This document shows positions 1 through 8,831 of a stretch of 64,000 nucleotides of DNA, piece after piece. Every line of letters begins with the position of its first letter. Position 1 is the stretch's first letter. The notes under the pieces were generated by a model. It was given only the letters and a program-made list of their open reading frames with translations, did not search any database and was not told the DNA's origin. The DNA is from Vulcanimicrobiota bacterium (lineage in GTDB: Bacteria; Vulcanimicrobiota; Vulcanimicrobiia; Vulcanimicrobiales; Vulcanimicrobiaceae): contig DAIDHQ010000008.1 of NCBI GenBank assembly GCA_027459645.1, positions 82,286 through 146,285 on the forward strand, given 5' to 3'. A program made the translations under genes and the position numbers.

Positions 1-1424
1 TCTTCGCCGACCGGCAGATATCCTACGCCGAGCTGTGGGAGCAAGCGCGTCGCTACGCGGCGATGCTGCGCGCCCGCGGCGTCCAGGCCGGCGATCGCGT
101 CGCGCTGCTGCTGCTGAACACCCCGGCCTTCCCCGCGGCCTATTACGGGGCGCTCGCCCTGGGCGCGGTCATCGTGCCGGTCCATGCGCTTCTCACGGCC
201 GAGGAGATCGCCTACGTGCTGCGGGACTCGGGCGCCACAGTGCTGCTCTGCGATGCCCCCTTGCTCGCGGCAGGCTCCGCCGCAGCCGCCCTTGCCGGCA
301 TCGACGCCCTCGAGGCGGCCCTTCCGCCAGAGGCTCCGGTCGAGAGCTACGCGCAACGCGAGCCGCACGACGATGCCGTGATCCTCTACACGAGCGGGAC
401 GACGGGACGGCCCAAGGGCGCGGTACTCACCCAGAACAACCTGGTGCTCAACGCGACCACCGTCGCGCTCGACCTCTTCGATTTCTCCACTGGCGACGTG
501 CTGCTCGGGGCGCTTCCGCTCTTCCATTCGTTCGGGCAGACGTGCGTGATGAATGCGGCATTTCGGGCGGGCGCAGCGATCGTACTGATGCCGCGCTTCG
601 ACGGCGCCGGCGCGCTTGATTTGATGAACCGGCACGGCGTCACGATCTTCGCAGGCGTGCCGACGATGTACGTCGCGTTGTTGGACGCCGCTGCGGCCAA
701 TCCGCAACGTCCGCCGCTGCGTCTCTGCGCCTCCGGCGGTGCCTCGATTCCCGTCGCGATCATCGAACGCTTTGAGGCGCTTTTCGGCGCGCCGATCTTC
801 GAGGGATACGGACTCTCCGAAACCTCCCCGGTCGCGAGCTTCAACCAGCGTGAATTCGGCCGGAAACCCGGCACGGTCGGCTGCGGCATTTGGGGCGTGG
901 ACCTCGAAATCGCCGACGCGGAGATCGACGATCGCATCGCCTTTCTCGAACGCGGTGCGCTCGGTGAGATCGTGATTCGCGGGCACTGCGTCTTCCGCGG
1001 ATACCTGAACGATTCGGAAGCGACGCAAACCGCGATCGTCGACGGCTGGTTTCGCACCGGCGACCTGGGCACCAAAGATGCCGACGGGTTCATTTCGATC
1101 GTCGACCGGAAGAAAGATCTCATCATCCGCGGCGGCTTCAACGTCTATCCTCGTGAGGTCGAAGAGATCTTGATGCGTCATCCGGCGGTCAAACAGGTCG
1201 CGGTCATCGGCATTCCACACGAAACGCACGGCGAAGAGATCGTCGCGGTGATCGTGCGCGAAGAGGGCAGCGACGCCGACGCGCAAGCGCTGATTGCGTG
1301 GTCGCAAGAGCGCATGGGGCGCTACAAGTATCCGCGCCACGTGCGGTTCGTGGAAGCGATGCCTCTAGGTCCGAGCGGCAAAGTGCTCAAGCGCGTTCTT
1401 CGCGAGCGCGTCCATGCGCACTGA
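1..1424 (+). CDS. Acyl-CoA synthetase/ligase (AMP-binding), 5' partial
   Basis: Activates a carboxylate, probably a fatty acid, to acyl-AMP and then acyl-CoA. The frame is open from base 3 to the stop at 1424, so the true start lies off the left edge; ATG 63 is internal, because coding-like residues (FADRQISYAELWEQARR) precede it. Seen: the adenylation P-loop YTSGTTGRPKGA (about 387-422), GYGLSETSPV, GWFRTGDLG, the hinge region RKKDLIIRGGFNVYPREVEE, and the C-terminal catalytic lysine context GPSGKVLKR. These are the hallmarks of the ANL superfamily; chain-length preference cannot be read. The last 11 bases overlap the next gene, so the two are probably cotranscribed. Confidence 0.93.
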   Translation, partial: FADRQISYAELWEQARRYAAMLRARGVQAGDRVALLLLNTPAFPAAYYGALALGAVIVPVHALLTAEEIAYVLRDSGATVLLCDAPLLAAGSAAAALAGIDALEAALPPEAPVESYAQREPHDDAVILYTSGTTGRPKGAVLTQNNLVLNATTVALDLFDFSTGDVLLGALPLFHSFGQTCVMNAAFRAGAAIVLMPRFDGAGALDLMNRHGVTIFAGVPTMYVALLDAAAANPQRPPLRLCASGGASIPVAIIERFEALFGAPIFEGYGLSETSPVASFNQREFGRKPGTVGCGIWGVDLEIADAEIDDRIAFLERGALGEIVIRGHCVFRGYLNDSEATQTAIVDGWFRTGDLGTKDADGFISIVDRKKDLIIRGGFNVYPREVEEILMRHPAVKQVAVIGIPHETHGEEIVAVIVREEGSDADAQALIAWSQERMGRYKYPRHVRFVEAMPLGPSGKVLKRVLRERVHAH

Positions 1425-2775
1425 CGCCAGCCTGATCCGCCGCGCCGCCCAAGAACTCCAAGCCCGCTATCGCGGCGCCAAGGTGCGCGATGTCGGGGTG
1501 CTCGCCGACGGGCGCATCGCCGTGCAAATGTGGACGCGCGGATCGTCGACGCTGCTGTGCTTCGACGTGTTCGGCTCCCCGCCGCTCGTGACGATCGAAG
1601 ACGGCGAGCTTCCCATTGCGACGGAACCCGGCTTCGTCCGCGCGCTGGGCGCGGCGCTGCGCGGTACGAGCTTGATCGACGTGCAGTCGCGGACCGGCGA
1701 TCGGCTCCTGCGCGTGCGTTTCGGCACGCGCTCGCGCTTCGGCGTGGGTGACGAGCTCTTCTTGGTCGCCGAACTCGTGCCGCGCTTCGGGAACCTGCTG
1801 CTGGTAAAACGCGATGCCGTCGTCGCCGCGCTCAAAGAATTTTCGCCCGCCGACAACCCGTCGCGGGCGATCGCTTCGGGCCAGCCATACGTTCCGCCGC
1901 CGCTCGTCGAGCGTTCGCACTCCGGCGATCCGGTGCCTGAGGGAGCCTCGGTCCTCGATGCCTTTAAAGCCGCTCGCGACCAGCGCGCGGGCACGGGTGA
2001 ACGCGCGCGCACCGCTGCGCGACGCGCGCAGTTGTTGAAGCGAGTAAACGCTCGGGAACGAAAACTCCGCGACGAACAGAGCAAACTCTTTCAAAAGCGC
2101 GCGCGAGCGGTCGAGCGCGAAGCATTACGCGACGAAGGCGAAGCGATCTTCGCGACCCTCCACGAACTTCCCGAATCGGAGCGAGACGAAGCAAAAGAGC
2201 GCGCCGCAACGCTCTTCGCACGCTACAAGAAACTCGCGGCGTCGCTGCCCCACGTCGAAACGCGTTTGGCGCACGTCGAACGAACGCTGCGCGCCATCGA
2301 GGAACTTCGATGGGAAGCCGAGCGCGCCGAAGACCGCGATCTCGAAGACGTCGAACGCGCGGTGGAAACGCTCGAAGGCCGTCCCGCGGAACGGCAATCG
2401 CAACGCAAATCGCGCAAGCGCGCGCCGCTCGAGGTGAGAACCCCGCACGGTTCGCGCATCCTCATCGGCCGTTCGCCCGTTGAAAACGCCGAACTTACGT
2501 TTCACGTCGCGCGACCCAACGATCTGTGGTTTCACGCGCAGAACATTCCGGGCGCACACGTCATCCTGCAACGCGACGACCGCACCGCTCCCCCCGTGGA
2601 CGACGTGGAACGTGCGGCTTCGCTCGCAGCATTTTATTCCAAAGCAAAGTCCAGCGCGAAGGTCGCAATCGATTACACGGAACGCAAGCACGTTCGCGCC
2701 CAACGCGATGCGCCGCCCGGCCTCGTGTGGTATACGAACCCTCGCACCCTCGTCGTGGAACCTGCCGAGGTCTAA
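1414..2775 (+). CDS. NFACT-family protein (RqcH/FbpA-like)
   Basis: Likely a ribosome-associated quality-control factor that binds obstructed 50S subunits and directs C-terminal tailing; older annotations call the family fibronectin-binding protein. 453 aa, somewhat shorter than Bacillus RqcH (about 570). The N-terminal NFACT-N domain spans roughly 1-180, with a D96-R97 pair in TGDRLL that by position could match the DR pair needed for tRNA binding in RqcH (inference). A charged helical, coiled-coil-like middle (about 200-320) follows, then the NFACT-R domain with NDLWFHAQNIPGAHVIL. The ATG at 1414 overlaps the ligase stop. Family call is strong; function is by homology. Confidence 0.88.
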   Translation: MRTDASLIRRAAQELQARYRGAKVRDVGVLADGRIAVQMWTRGSSTLLCFDVFGSPPLVTIEDGELPIATEPGFVRALGAALRGTSLIDVQSRTGDRLLRVRFGTRSRFGVGDELFLVAELVPRFGNLLLVKRDAVVAALKEFSPADNPSRAIASGQPYVPPPLVERSHSGDPVPEGASVLDAFKAARDQRAGTGERARTAARRAQLLKRVNARERKLRDEQSKLFQKRARAVEREALRDEGEAIFATLHELPESERDEAKERAATLFARYKKLAASLPHVETRLAHVERTLRAIEELRWEAERAEDRDLEDVERAVETLEGRPAERQSQRKSRKRAPLEVRTPHGSRILIGRSPVENAELTFHVARPNDLWFHAQNIPGAHVILQRDDRTAPPVDDVERAASLAAFYSKAKSSAKVAIDYTERKHVRAQRDAPPGLVWYTNPRTLVVEPAEV

Positions 2776-2782
2776 AGAATAG

Positions 2783-2813
2783 GCGAACGGGAGAGCTTAG
2801 CTCTCCCGTTCGC
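2783..2813. terminator. Perfect 14-bp hairpin between convergent genes
   Basis: A perfect inverted repeat (2783-2796 with 2800-2813, 3-nt loop) lies just after the NFACT stop. It contains the last codons and the TAA of the small minus-strand gene at 2797-2994. There is no long T tract, so it may act as a bidirectional but weak terminator or as an mRNA 3' end stabiliser. Confidence 0.6.
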
Positions 2814-2994
2814 GTGCCGTTTCGCTCTCCTGTTGCCCCGGCATCGACGACGGCGGGTCGCTCGCGGGGAACGAATCGGCGTCGGTCTTGTCGTAGCCGC
2901 GAAGGCGGTCGTCTCCGCGCCGAGCGCGCTCTTGCTGAAGCGCCAACTCGCGTTCCTTTGCTTCGAGCTCCCGGCGGACGTCATCATCGTGCAT
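2797..2994 (-). CDS. Small acidic protein with SFPASDPPS motif
   Basis: 65 aa, ATG start, no signal peptide or membrane segment. The N-terminal half is a charged helix (DDDVRRELEAKERELALQQE); the C-terminal half is probably disordered and holds DSFPASDPPSS. That motif recurs in many short uncharacterised bacterial proteins, so I take the gene as real, but its function is unknown. It starts 18 bp after the superoxide dismutase gene on the same strand, so it is probably its operon partner. Its stop codon lies inside the 2783-2813 hairpin. Confidence 0.7.
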   Translation of the reverse strand: MHDDDVRRELEAKERELALQQERARRGDDRLRGYDKTDADSFPASDPPSSMPGQQESETARERES

Positions 2995-3012
2995 GATGAC
3001 GTTCTTCCCGTT

Positions 3013-3618
3013 CTAGGACAGGCGCGACTCGCAGGCACTCCAGTTAATGTTCGCGATAAAGGCCTCGACGTATTTGCCCTTTTCGGCCGGCTTATAGTCG
3101 CGGAACCACGCGTGCTCCCACAGATCCATCACGACGATCGGTTCGCAGCCGGCGAGGTTGTTCACGTTATGGTCGCCGATCCACACGTTGAGGATCTGCT
3201 TCGCGGTCGGATCGTAGTAGGCAACCGCCCAGCCGATTCCGCGCATGCCGCCGACCGCAGCGAACTCCTTCTTCCACCCTTCGATCCCGCCGTACGGTTC
3301 CGCGAGCAGATCGTGCAGCCGTCCCGACTTGAGTTCCGTCGGATTCTTCGTCAGGTTATCGAAGTAATATTCGTGCAGGCGCATGCCGTCGAATTCCCAG
3401 CCCAAGCGCCGCACGAGCTCGGCAAACGCCGGATCCGCGCCGCTGACTTTGCCGGCTTTACGCAGTTCCGTGATGCGTTCGTTGAGCGTATTCGTGTTTT
3501 TCACGTAGCCTTCGTAGAGGCCGAAATGTATCTGCAGCGTCTCGTCGGAGATGCCTTGCAGTCCGGATAGATCCCATTTCTTCGGGGCGTACGTTTGAAT
3601 CGTCGTATCAACACTCAT
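3013..3618 (-). CDS. Superoxide dismutase, Fe/Mn family
   Basis: Converts superoxide to hydrogen peroxide and oxygen with an active-site Fe or Mn. 201 aa, the usual length. Metal-ligand regions are all present: IHFGLYEGYVKNTN near the N-terminus (first His), LHEYYFDNL (second His) and VVMDLWEHAWF near the C-terminus (Asp and third His). No signal peptide, so cytoplasmic. A clear ribosome site (AAGAGGTG) precedes the ATG at 3618. The residues visible do not decide Fe versus Mn. Followed by a small acidic-protein gene, probably cotranscribed. Confidence 0.94.
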   Translation of the reverse strand: MSVDTTIQTYAPKKWDLSGLQGISDETLQIHFGLYEGYVKNTNTLNERITELRKAGKVSGADPAFAELVRRLGWEFDGMRLHEYYFDNLTKNPTELKSGRLHDLLAEPYGGIEGWKKEFAAVGGMRGIGWAVAYYDPTAKQILNVWIGDHNVNNLAGCEPIVVMDLWEHAWFRDYKPAEKGKYVEAFIANINWSACESRLS

Positions 3619-3649
3619 GAAGCACCTCTTTCTACCTGACGCACAACCA

Positions 3650-3666
3650 CCTTCCTACGCGGAAGG
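3650..3666 (-). terminator. Short hairpin downstream of the quinone reductase gene
   Basis: Six-bp stem (3650-3655 with 3661-3666) and 5-nt loop in the 59-bp gap between the quinone reductase stop and the superoxide dismutase start. No T run follows on the minus strand, so termination activity is uncertain. Confidence 0.3.
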
Positions 3667-3677
3667 CTGCACTCCCA

Positions 3678-4673
3678 CTACGCTGCCGGAGCGTCGGGAA
3701 CCAGGACGATCTTCCCCACGTGCTCCGACGATTCCAAGCGTTCGTGCGCCTGGGGAGCCTGCGAAAAGGTGAAGAGCGAATCGACGAGCGGGCGAATCGG
3801 CTCCCGGGCAGGCAACAGCGGCCAAATGTTCGTTCGCAAACCCATAGCAATCGCCGCTTTTTCGGCGTCGGTCCTCGGGCGCAAGCTCGAACCCAAGAGG
3901 GTCGCTCTGCGCTGCAGGAGATATCGCAGGTCGATGGTCGCGCTCTGCCCGCCGGCCGTTGCGATGCAAGCGATGCGCCCGTCCACCGCGAGCGCTTCTA
4001 AATCACGATTGACATACGCTCCGCCGACGATGTCGAGGATCGCGTCGACGCCGCGCCCGTGCGTGTACTCGCGGACGCGCGCGACAAAATCGTCGCGCTT
4101 ATAGTTGATGCACTCTTGCGCACCGAACTCGACCGCCGCGCGGCATTTCTCGTCGCTTCCGGCCGTCGCGAAGGGATGCGCGCCGATGGCTCGTGCGAAC
4201 GCAATCGCCGTCGTCCCGATCCCGCTCGTTCCCCCATGGACGAGCACCGTTTCACCCGCACGAAGCCGCGCGCGCACGAGCAGGTTGTCGTAGACGGTGA
4301 ACGCATTCTCGGGCAGCGTCGCGCCTTCGATAAACGACCAGCCGTCCGGAAGCGGCAGCACTTGGCCGGCCGGTACGGCGACGAATTCGGCGTAGCCGCC
4401 GCCGTTGCACAGTGCGACGACCCGATCGCCGACTGCCACGCCCTCGACGCCGTTTCCGGCTGCGACGACGGTGCCCGCAACCTCGAGGCCCAGGATCGGC
4501 GATGCGGCCGCCGGCGGCGGATACGATCCGGCACGCTGCAGAGCGTCCGCGCGCGATACGCCCGCCGCTTCCACTTCGATCAAGACCTCACCGCGTGCGG
4601 GGAGCGGTTGCGGAGCTTGCGCGACGTGCATCACGTCCGGGGGGCCAGGTTCGCGCACCGCCACATACTTCAT
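3678..4673 (-). CDS. NAD(P)H quinone oxidoreductase, PIG3-like zinc-type ADH family
   Basis: Medium-chain dehydrogenase/reductase of the quinone oxidoreductase branch: hydride transfer from NADPH to quinones or similar enones. 331 aa. The N-terminal GroES-like fold contains VEAAGVSRADALQRAGSYPP; the Rossmann nucleotide-binding segment VHGGTSGIGTTAIAFA sits near residue 145, followed by TAGSDEKC, which is typical of the PIG3 group. I see no cysteine cluster for structural zinc. The start ATG overlaps the queA stop by 4 bp (ATGA), so it is the last gene of a coupled minus-strand operon. The physiological substrate is unknown. Confidence 0.87.
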   Translation of the reverse strand: MKYVAVREPGPPDVMHVAQAPQPLPARGEVLIEVEAAGVSRADALQRAGSYPPPAAASPILGLEVAGTVVAAGNGVEGVAVGDRVVALCNGGGYAEFVAVPAGQVLPLPDGWSFIEGATLPENAFTVYDNLLVRARLRAGETVLVHGGTSGIGTTAIAFARAIGAHPFATAGSDEKCRAAVEFGAQECINYKRDDFVARVREYTHGRGVDAILDIVGGAYVNRDLEALAVDGRIACIATAGGQSATIDLRYLLQRRATLLGSSLRPRTDAEKAAIAMGLRTNIWPLLPAREPIRPLVDSLFTFSQAPQAHERLESSEHVGKIVLVPDAPAA

Positions 4674-5770
4674 GAAGCATCCTTCGGGTGCGATCCCGCG
4701 CGTCCCGTCAAGAACATCGCGTCACCGAATGAAAAGAATCGATACGAATGCGTAACGGCTTCGCGGTATGCATGCAGAATGGTTTCGCGCCCGGCAAACG
4801 CGCTCACCAGAACCAGCAGCGTCGATTGCGGTAGATGAAAATTCGTAATCATCGCGTCGACGACGCGAAACGTAAAACCCGGCCGGATAAAGATGGACGT
4901 GCTACCTTCGCCGGCTACGATCTCTCCGTGTTCGGCGGCATTGCCCTCGAGCGCGCGCACCACCGTCGTTCCCGCCGCTATGACGCGGCGGCCGGATCGC
5001 TTTGCGCTACGGATCGCCTCCGCGGTCGATGCCGGGATGTCGTAGCTTTCCGCGTGCATCGCGTGCTCTTCGAGCCGTTCGCCCTTCATGGGCCGGAAAG
5101 TACCCAAACCAACGTCAAGTGTGAGGTGCACGCGCTCCACGCCCACCGCGTCGAGCGCCGCGAAGACCTCCGGCGTAAAGTGCAGCGACGCGGTCGGGGC
5201 CGCGACGCTTCCCGGCGTTCTGGCGAAGACGGTCTGATAGCGCCGCTGCGCCTCGTCGGAGTCGTTGCGGATATACGGGGGCAGCGGTAGCCGCCCCGCC
5301 TTCTCGAGGAAGCTCTCGAACGGCATGGCGATCTCAAACCGCAGCACGCGCACGCCGTCGGCTTGCACCTCTTCGACCACGGCGCAGCCCAGATCGCCGA
5401 AGCTCACGACGGCACCTTCGCGCAGGCGGCGCGCCGGCCGCACGAGCGCCGTCCAGCGCGTCGAGTGCGCATCGTAGCGAAGTCCCGATGCGGGATGCAG
5501 CAACAAGATCTCCGCGGAGCCACCGGTCTGCACACGTTTGCCGAAGAGCCGGGCCGCGATGACGCGCGTTTCGTTGAGCACGAGAACGTCGCCGGCGCGC
5601 ATGACGTTGGGCAGGTCGCGAAAGATCTTGTGCTCGATCGACGCGCCTCGCACCACCATCAGCCGGCTCGCGTCGCGGACGGGGGCCGGATGTTGCGCGA
5701 TCAGTTCTTCCGGGAGCTCGAATGCGTACGCCGAGGTGAGCGAGGACGTTTCGCCGTCCGTCTGGTGCAT
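4670..5770 (-). CDS. queA: tRNA preQ1(34) S-adenosylmethionine ribosyltransferase-isomerase
   Basis: Transfers and isomerises the ribosyl part of SAM onto preQ1-modified tRNA to make epoxyqueuosine at wobble position 34. 366 aa from ATG 5770. This start is chosen because it follows the PilZ-gene stop (5782) and the protein then opens with the family pattern FELPEELIAQHPAPVRDASRL. Conserved blocks: VLNETRVIAARLFG, PLPPYIRN, RYQTVFARTPGSVAAPTASLHF, THVHL-equivalent RVHLTLDVGLGTFRP, and ITNFHLPQSTLLVLVSAFAG. No other queuosine gene is in the window. Confidence 0.95.
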   Translation of the reverse strand: MHQTDGETSSLTSAYAFELPEELIAQHPAPVRDASRLMVVRGASIEHKIFRDLPNVMRAGDVLVLNETRVIAARLFGKRVQTGGSAEILLLHPASGLRYDAHSTRWTALVRPARRLREGAVVSFGDLGCAVVEEVQADGVRVLRFEIAMPFESFLEKAGRLPLPPYIRNDSDEAQRRYQTVFARTPGSVAAPTASLHFTPEVFAALDAVGVERVHLTLDVGLGTFRPMKGERLEEHAMHAESYDIPASTAEAIRSAKRSGRRVIAAGTTVVRALEGNAAEHGEIVAGEGSTSIFIRPGFTFRVVDAMITNFHLPQSTLLVLVSAFAGRETILHAYREAVTHSYRFFSFGDAMFLTGRAGSHPKDAS

Positions 5771-5781
5771 GGCGCTGCTGG

Positions 5782-6165
5782 TCAGGACCCCAAACGGCGA
5801 TGTTCGAGTTCGAGAAAGTTGACGAGCCGCTTTCGTTCGTCTTCGGTCGCATTCACGATGAGCACGCCGACTTGATACGTTTCGCCCTGAAACGCACGGA
5901 TCCAACGCACTTCGCCGCGCAGGCTCAGAAACGGATTGCGCTTCATCGTGAATTTATATTTCGTTCCGACGGGCAGATATTGATCGGCGATGACGCGCAT
6001 GCCGGTGGGGGAAATGTCGGCTATGGCGCCGCGAAAGAGCATGGATGAAAGCGGATCCTCGACCACCACGTCGATGTACTTGCGCAAGCGAAGGGCAAAG
6101 CGTTTGTCGCTTCCGTTTTCCGCTTCGCCTTCGGGAGCCGGTTTGTTCGGTTCGCCCTCAGTCAT
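5782..6165 (-). CDS. PilZ-domain protein, probable c-di-GMP receptor
   Basis: A single PilZ domain of 127 aa after a short charged N-terminus. Both signature motifs for cyclic di-GMP binding are intact: RFALR (RxxxR) near residue 22 and DISPTG (D/NxSxxG) about 25 residues later. I choose ATG 6165, overlapping the upstream stop by 8 bp; a TTG at 6171 would add two residues. The gene is coupled between a SpoIID-like protein gene and queA. The partner is unknown. A GGDEF cyclase gene lies at 45886-47028, so this cell makes the ligand. Confidence 0.85.
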   Translation of the reverse strand: MTEGEPNKPAPEGEAENGSDKRFALRLRKYIDVVVEDPLSSMLFRGAIADISPTGMRVIADQYLPVGTKYKFTMKRNPFLSLRGEVRWIRAFQGETYQVGVLIVNATEDERKRLVNFLELEHRRLGS

Positions 6166-7150
6166 TCGCAATCGTCGTTCCCGGAAGATAAAAATCGAGG
6201 ATGTTGCTCGAGGACGCGCCGCCGAGCGCCATTCCCCGCGCTCCCCATTGGCAAAGACCGACGCCGTGCCCTAGACCTCCCCCTTCGATGCGTATGTTAC
6301 CGGGCGCCTCTGCCGGCTCGATCTTCGTCATCAGCAGGCTCGGGATGACGCGTGGACCGACCCGCATCCGAAATTGCGTGCCTTTCACGAACGCGCTTCC
6401 GCGATCGCAGCGTAATTCGACCGTGCGCAGGCGTCCGCTGGGATCCGCCGCGCCGGGGTGAACCTCTCGCAGCGAACCGTAACCGGCGATCTCCGAGGAA
6501 AACGCCGCAGCGATCGACGCAAGCGCGACGTTACGCTGCCAGCGGTAATAGGGCGACGCGGTGCAATACGGACACACGACGCCGTTTAAGTACGAAATAG
6601 GGGCGCTGCCCCACGCGTCGCTCGACGCCTCGGTGTGCCCTCCGCAGCACGACGAATACTCGATCTGCGCGAATGCATCGCCGAAACGCAGCACTTGGCG
6701 CGCGGTGCCATCGACGGCAGCTCTGCCGGCGGGCGATTCACTTAAGATGCCGCCATACACTTGATCGGCCTCGGAAGGAACGAGATCGTACGAGCGCCGT
6801 GGCGAACTGCGTTGCAAGACATACGTTCGCGCGCAGATCGCTTGCGCTTGCAATGCTGCGGCAGGCCAGGACGGCGGCATCTCCCGCGGCACGACGCTGT
6901 AGAGATATTGCTCGAGTGGAACCGTCGACACGACCGATCCGTCGGAGGAGACGATGAAGGTTCCGCGATAGGGACGGCCGTTAAACGTAAAGCCGCCTTC
7001 GGGCCTCGGCCGCGCCGTGCCGCGCCCGAGCAGCACGCGCAGCGACTCGACGTTCGTCGACATTTCCGGCGAAAATTCGTCCTGCGCGCGCGCAATCGCC
7101 GGCGAGAGCGCGGCCGCCGCTACACGTGTAATAAACGCCGAACGCCGCAT
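6158..7150 (-). CDS. SpoIID/LytB-domain cell-wall protein
   Basis: Probable secreted peptidoglycan lytic transglycosylase-like protein. 330 aa with an N-terminal export signal (RRSAFITRVAAAALSPAIARAQ; the double Arg could suit Tat). The SpoIID core is clear: LEQYLYSVVPREMPPSWP, holding the Glu that is catalytic in SpoIID, then ALQAQAICARTYVL, a YSSCCGGHTE segment, and GGGLGHGVGLCQWGARGMA near the C-terminus. Family members outside spore formers occur in many phyla, so this alone does not imply sporulation. Starts in a TAATG overlap with the ruvB stop. Confidence 0.88.
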   Translation of the reverse strand: MRRSAFITRVAAAALSPAIARAQDEFSPEMSTNVESLRVLLGRGTARPRPEGGFTFNGRPYRGTFIVSSDGSVVSTVPLEQYLYSVVPREMPPSWPAAALQAQAICARTYVLQRSSPRRSYDLVPSEADQVYGGILSESPAGRAAVDGTARQVLRFGDAFAQIEYSSCCGGHTEASSDAWGSAPISYLNGVVCPYCTASPYYRWQRNVALASIAAAFSSEIAGYGSLREVHPGAADPSGRLRTVELRCDRGSAFVKGTQFRMRVGPRVIPSLLMTKIEPAEAPGNIRIEGGGLGHGVGLCQWGARGMALGGASSSNILDFYLPGTTIAND

Positions 7151-8214
7151 TAAAAGAGCCGCTCCTGACCGCTGCCCTTCGGCAACAAGCCCAAATGACG
7201 ATACGCCCCCGGCGTCGCCTTGCGCCCGCTCGCGGTGCGAACGACGAAGCCGGCCTTCAACAGATACGGCTCCACGACGTCTTCGAGCGTCTCTGCATCT
7301 TCGGTGAGCGTCGCGGCAATCGCCGCGATGCCGGCCGGACCGCCGCCGTATTGTTCGACGATCGTTCGCAGAAACGCCCGATCGAGCCGATCGAGGCCGG
7401 CGAGATCGACGCCTTCCCGCTCCAACGCTTCCGATGCAACCTCGGCGGTGATTTTTCCACCGGCGCGCACTTCGGCAAAATCGCGAACGCGGCGCAGCAG
7501 CCGGTTGGCAATGCGCGGCGTACCGCGGCTACGCGCGGCAATGGTCGCCGCGCCCGGCCGTTCGATCGGAACGTTCAGAACCGATGCCGAGCGCATGACG
7601 ATGCGTTCCAACTCCTCCGGAGCGTAATAATCGAGATGATGGACGATTCCGAAACGCTCGCGTAACGGTGCGGTCAACATTCCGGCACGCGTCGTAGCGC
7701 CGATGAGCGTGAAGCGTTTCAGCGGCAGTTTGATCGTCTTTGCATACGCACCGCGATCGACCACGAAATCGATTTGGAAGTCCTCCATCGCGGGATAGAG
7801 AAACTCTTCGACCACGCGCCCCAAACGATGGATCTCGTCGATAAAGAGCACGTCGCCGGCTTCGAGCGAGGTCAAGATGCCCACAAGATCTTTCGGCTTT
7901 TCGAGCGTCGGGCCGCTGGTGGGGCGGAAATTCGCGCCCATCTCTCGCGAGATTAATCCGGCGAGCGTCGTCTTTCCAAGGCCCGGCGGCCCGTAGAAGA
8001 GCAAGTGATCGAGCGTTTCGCCGCGGCGCGACGCCGCATCGATGGCGATGCGCAGATTTTCCACGACGCGCTCTTGACCGACATAGTCGTCGAACGTGCG
8101 CGGACGCAGGCTCGCACCGTAGACCTCGTCTTCGAGGGTATCGTCGGGCGAAACGAGACGTTCGGCCGCGTCTTCCACGCCCAGCAGCTTGCGCCGCGCG
8201 CCCTCGTCGCTCAC
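7150..8214 (-). CDS. ruvB: Holliday junction branch migration helicase RuvB
   Basis: AAA+ ATPase motor that drives branch migration of Holliday junctions with RuvA. 354 aa. Walker A GPPGLGKTT, Walker B DVLFIDEIHRLG, the family block RPTSGPTLEKPKDLVGILT, the sensor region IGATTRAG, and the C-terminal winged helix (TPRGRKATPGAYRHLG-like end, PGAYRHLGL). The GTG start at 8214 is set by a 4-bp GTGA overlap with ruvA. Confidence 0.97.
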   Translation of the reverse strand: MSDEGARRKLLGVEDAAERLVSPDDTLEDEVYGASLRPRTFDDYVGQERVVENLRIAIDAASRRGETLDHLLFYGPPGLGKTTLAGLISREMGANFRPTSGPTLEKPKDLVGILTSLEAGDVLFIDEIHRLGRVVEEFLYPAMEDFQIDFVVDRGAYAKTIKLPLKRFTLIGATTRAGMLTAPLRERFGIVHHLDYYAPEELERIVMRSASVLNVPIERPGAATIAARSRGTPRIANRLLRRVRDFAEVRAGGKITAEVASEALEREGVDLAGLDRLDRAFLRTIVEQYGGGPAGIAAIAATLTEDAETLEDVVEPYLLKAGFVVRTASGRKATPGAYRHLGLLPKGSGQERLF

Positions 8215-8831
8215 GTTGCCGCCGCCTTACGCCGGTAGATTTGCGCGAGCAGCATCTCCGCATCGCGTATCGACGGCTCGGCGTCCAACGTCTCGCGTAC
8301 CATCGTTTCGGCTTCTCCGCGTTTGTATTCCAATTGCAGCAGTACCGCGAGCGCTTCGTCGGCAAAGTCCGGCATCGGCACGGCCGCCGCCGGTTGCGCG
8401 TCCTGAATCAGCAAGAACTTCGCGACCTTGCCCTGCAGCTTTGCGACGATGTCGCGCGCCTTCTGCTGGCCTATTCCCGGAAGCGTCTTCAAATAGGCGT
8501 GATCGCCGCGATCGATGGCGCTCGCAATCGAGGACATGGGCTGCGAAAACGCGCGTGCGGCCGACCGCGGCCCGATCGATGCGACGCTCAGCAACGATTC
8601 GAAGAACTCGCGCTCGATCGCGTTGGTAAAGCCGTAGTACGTAAAGTGACCGCTGTTCCCGTCCATGTTCAAGACCGCGTGCACTTCGAGCGTCACCCGC
8701 TCACCCGGCGATGCCGCGATCTTTTCCGCAACGCAGGGCGGAAGCACGATGTCGTAACCGAGGCCGTTGACGTCGAGCACGACGCTTTCGCCATGCCGCT
8801 CGACGAGCGCGCCGCTAATACGCGAGAACAC
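8211..8831 (-). CDS. ruvA: Holliday junction DNA-binding protein RuvA
   Basis: Tetrameric subunit that binds four-way junctions and loads RuvB. 206 aa: N-terminal OB fold (MFSRISGALVERH, VNGLGYDIVLPP), two helix-hairpin-helix motifs in the middle (FFESLLSVASIGPRSA and LKTLPGIGQQKARDIV), and a C-terminal domain III (FADEALAVLLQLEYKRGEAE) that contacts RuvB. GTG start at 8831, overlapping the ruvC stop by 17 bp. Confidence 0.96.
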   Translation of the reverse strand: MFSRISGALVERHGESVVLDVNGLGYDIVLPPCVAEKIAASPGERVTLEVHAVLNMDGNSGHFTYYGFTNAIEREFFESLLSVASIGPRSAARAFSQPMSSIASAIDRGDHAYLKTLPGIGQQKARDIVAKLQGKVAKFLLIQDAQPAAAVPMPDFADEALAVLLQLEYKRGEAETMVRETLDAEPSIRDAEMLLAQIYRRKAAAT

